NCBI RefSeq assembly: GCF_001425445.1
Contig: NZ_LMQU01000009.1
Span: 79,817-143,816 of the forward strand
Direction: 5' to 3'
DNA from: Devosia sp. Leaf420
Lineage (GTDB): Bacteria > Pseudomonadota > Alphaproteobacteria > Rhizobiales > Devosiaceae
Length of the DNA: 64,000 nucleotides
Shown here: positions 62,349-64,000 of the stretch, one piece after another
How the letters are laid out: the number at the start of each line of letters is the position of its first letter
Numbering within the stretch: the stretch's first letter is position 1
Notes under the pieces: model-generated
What the model saw: the letters and a program-made list of their open reading frames with translations, nothing else
Database searches by the model: none
What the model was told of the DNA's origin: nothing
Made by a program: the position numbers and the translations under genes

Positions 62349-62590
62349 AATACATATCCATTTGGCTATGGATTATTCATAGCTCCGCGACTATTTGTCG
62401 TCAAGGCACCACGATGATGCGAGGCCACTGCAAAATTACTTAGCTTGAGGTGACGTCCCGCAGAGATATCGAAGTCACTATCCTCCTGACAGCAAGAGAA
62501 GAAAAATAGAAATTGATGTAATTGAGGGTGGCTGCTGAACATCTCATTTACATCCTTGCCGCATTGTTTGGCTGAGGCTGGGGTGCTGAA

Positions 62591-64000
62591 ATGACGGGCG
62601 GGGAAACAGAGCAGCTTTTGCGGCTGCAGACCGAGGTTCTGGAGGCGGTGGCGCAAGGCGAGACTTTGCCTGCAATTGCCCGGATGCTTTGTCTGCGCGC
62701 CGAGCAATTGGCGCCCGGTGTCATCTGCTCGATTTTGCTGGTCGAAGATGGTGTGGTGCTTCGGCCTCTGGCGGCGCCTACTTTGCCACAGGTCTATACC
62801 GATAAGATTGATGGTTTGAAGGCGGGGCCCAAGGCCGGTTCGTGCGGCACGGCGGTCTATCACAAGACGGAAGTTGTCGTTTCCGACATTGCGATAGATC
62901 CGCTCTGGGACAGTTTTCGTGCCCATGCCGAGCCGCATGGTTTGCGCGCCTGTTGGTCGAACCCCATCATCAACCATGCCGGCCGCGTCGTCGCGACATT
63001 TGCCTTTTACTATCGCGAGCCGCGCGGGCCATCCGATCTGGAGCGCGATATCGTTGCGACCTGCGTGCATCTTTGCGCACTCGCAATCGAACATGAGCGT
63101 ATCCGCGAGCGCAATTTCCGGCTCGCCTATTTCGATGTCTTGACCGGGCTCGCCAATCGCGGCCGTTTCAACCAGCTTCTCTCCGACGTGATCGACGACG
63201 AACAGCCCTTTGGCTTGATCCTTCTCGATATCGATCACCTGAAATCGGTCAATGACACGATTGGCCACGCCGCAGGCGACCGGCTGATCGCGACGGTTGC
63301 GGCGCGCCTCAATTCTGTAAACGACAAGCTGGTGCCGTGCCGGCTCGGCGGCGACGAATTCGCCGTTATCGTGCGCGGTTGCGATAGCCATGAGCTGCTT
63401 GAACACTGGGGCAGTCTACTATGCGACGCGGCGACCGGCATGGTGGAGATGGGCGGGCAGACTTTTGAAGCGCATGTCACCATGGGTGGCGCGCTGTTCG
63501 GGGTAGATGGCATTACGGCCAGCACGCTGATCCAGAATGCCGATTTCGCGCTTTATCACGCCAAGCAAGCCCGCCGCGGCGGCTATATGGCTTTCCATTC
63601 CGATCTCCGCACCCAGATGACGCATCGCCATGCGATGGTGCGAGAGGTCGATCAGGCACTGCTCGAGAACCGCATCGAGCCGCACTATCAGCCCATCGTC
63701 AACATCACGACCAATCAGATCGTCGGCCTTGAAGCCTTGGCGCGCTTGCGCATGCCGGATGGCGCTGTGATCTCGGCGGGTCAGTTTCACACCGCGCTCA
63801 GCGATCCGCGGATTGCCTATGAGATGACCGGACAGATGCTGACCCAGGTGGCGCGCGACATGCGCCATTGGCTCGATGTCGGGCTCAATTTCCAGCATGT
63901 CGGGGTCAATGTCACGACCGGGGATTTTCTCCGCGGCGATCTTGCCGACCGCATCATCGACATATTCGGCCGCGCTTCGGTGCCGCTCAGCCATATCGTG
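62591..64000 (+). CDS. GAF-GGDEF-EAL protein (cyclic-di-GMP turnover), 3' end outside window
   Basis: From the ATG at 62591 an open frame runs to the end of the window (470 residues visible). Residues 1-165 form a GAF domain (SILLVEDGVVLRPLAAPTLP, GSCGTAVYHKTEVVVSDIA). Residues 175-335 are a GGDEF domain with an intact active site RLGGDEFAV and the metal-binding Asp in LLDIDHLKSVND. Then an EAL domain starts (EPHYQPIVN and GLEALARLR with intact EAL). It may both make and break c-di-GMP; the balance cannot be told. Such enzymes govern the switch between motility and attachment, fitting the flagellar and pilus genes in the window. Confidence 0.9.
   Translation, partial: MTGGETEQLLRLQTEVLEAVAQGETLPAIARMLCLRAEQLAPGVICSILLVEDGVVLRPLAAPTLPQVYTDKIDGLKAGPKAGSCGTAVYHKTEVVVSDIAIDPLWDSFRAHAEPHGLRACWSNPIINHAGRVVATFAFYYREPRGPSDLERDIVATCVHLCALAIEHERIRERNFRLAYFDVLTGLANRGRFNQLLSDVIDDEQPFGLILLDIDHLKSVNDTIGHAAGDRLIATVAARLNSVNDKLVPCRLGGDEFAVIVRGCDSHELLEHWGSLLCDAATGMVEMGGQTFEAHVTMGGALFGVDGITASTLIQNADFALYHAKQARRGGYMAFHSDLRTQMTHRHAMVREVDQALLENRIEPHYQPIVNITTNQIVGLEALARLRMPDGAVISAGQFHTALSDPRIAYEMTGQMLTQVARDMRHWLDVGLNFQHVGVNVTTGDFLRGDLADRIIDIFGRASVPLSHIV

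Overview
The window is chromosomal DNA of an alphaproteobacterium, most likely a Devosia-type member of the Hyphomicrobiales (Rhizobiales). This is inferred from the high-GC coding bias, a cpa/tad pilus locus, a FlbT-type flagellar regulator beside a flagellin, a TTAA-N7-TTAA (CtrA-type) site, and the order murA - DUF2948 - hisD - UPF0262/phosphatase - infA - maf - yacG that is typical of this class. No phage, transposase, integrase or CRISPR array was seen. The two end genes (a TauE/SafE permease at the left, a GGDEF-EAL protein at the right) run off the window.

Layout. 1-2 kb: TauE/SafE permease, a NarL-type response regulator and a VOC protein. 2.1-5.6 kb: a 1162-residue PodJ-like polar/cell-wall protein (coiled coil, one membrane span, Sel1 repeats, peptidoglycan-binding domain). 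5.6-9.4 kb: a minus-strand three-gene set (TelA-like helical protein, membrane-anchored DUF6384-like protein, coiled-coil protein with a glycine-rich tail) of unknown function. 9.6-10.3 kb: a CoxG-like protein and a 42-residue membrane peptide. 10.5-23.4 kb: a nucleoside uptake and catabolism locus: BMP-type ABC transporter (binding protein, double ATPase, two permeases), cytidine deaminase, purine nucleoside phosphorylase, deoC, an ALDH16-like aldehyde dehydrogenase, deoA, deoB and upp. Nucleosides enter, are deaminated or phosphorolysed, ribose/deoxyribose phosphates are isomerised and split, and the acetaldehyde is probably oxidised by the dehydrogenase. Two long palindromic elements lie inside this locus.

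23.4-24.5 kb: glyoxalase I and a HAD hydrolase. 24.6-35.7 kb: Tad/Flp pilus locus: two TadE-like proteins and a lone secretin-N-domain protein on the minus strand, then two Flp pilins, CpaA, CpaB, CpaC, CpaE, CpaF, TadB and TadC on the plus strand and TadD on the minus strand; no CpaD is present. 35.8-44.9 kb: housekeeping and metabolic genes (M17 aminopeptidase, VTT membrane protein, hydroxyacid dehydrogenase, membrane cytochrome c, prephenate dehydratase, soluble transhydrogenase, small secreted protein, TreZ). 45-52.4 kb: the conserved yacG-maf-infA-(UPF0262+phosphatase fusion)-hisD ... DUF2948 ... murA block, interrupted by a few accessory genes. 52.5-53.6 kb: small conserved protein, tRNA-Thr(GGT) and two small HTH proteins.

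53.7-60.7 kb: a MASE1-type histidine kinase divergent from a NarL-type regulator, an 800-residue flagellin behind a perfect CtrA-type site, FlbT, another small HTH protein and an HisKA_2 sensor kinase. 60.8-62.3 kb: minus-strand operon ArsR - DUF1801 - DUF1801 - AHSA1/SRPBCC. The last gene is a GAF-GGDEF-EAL cyclic-di-GMP enzyme. The least explained items are the TelA-like three-gene set, the paired small HTH proteins bracketing the flagellin region, and the fused UPF0262-phosphatase.
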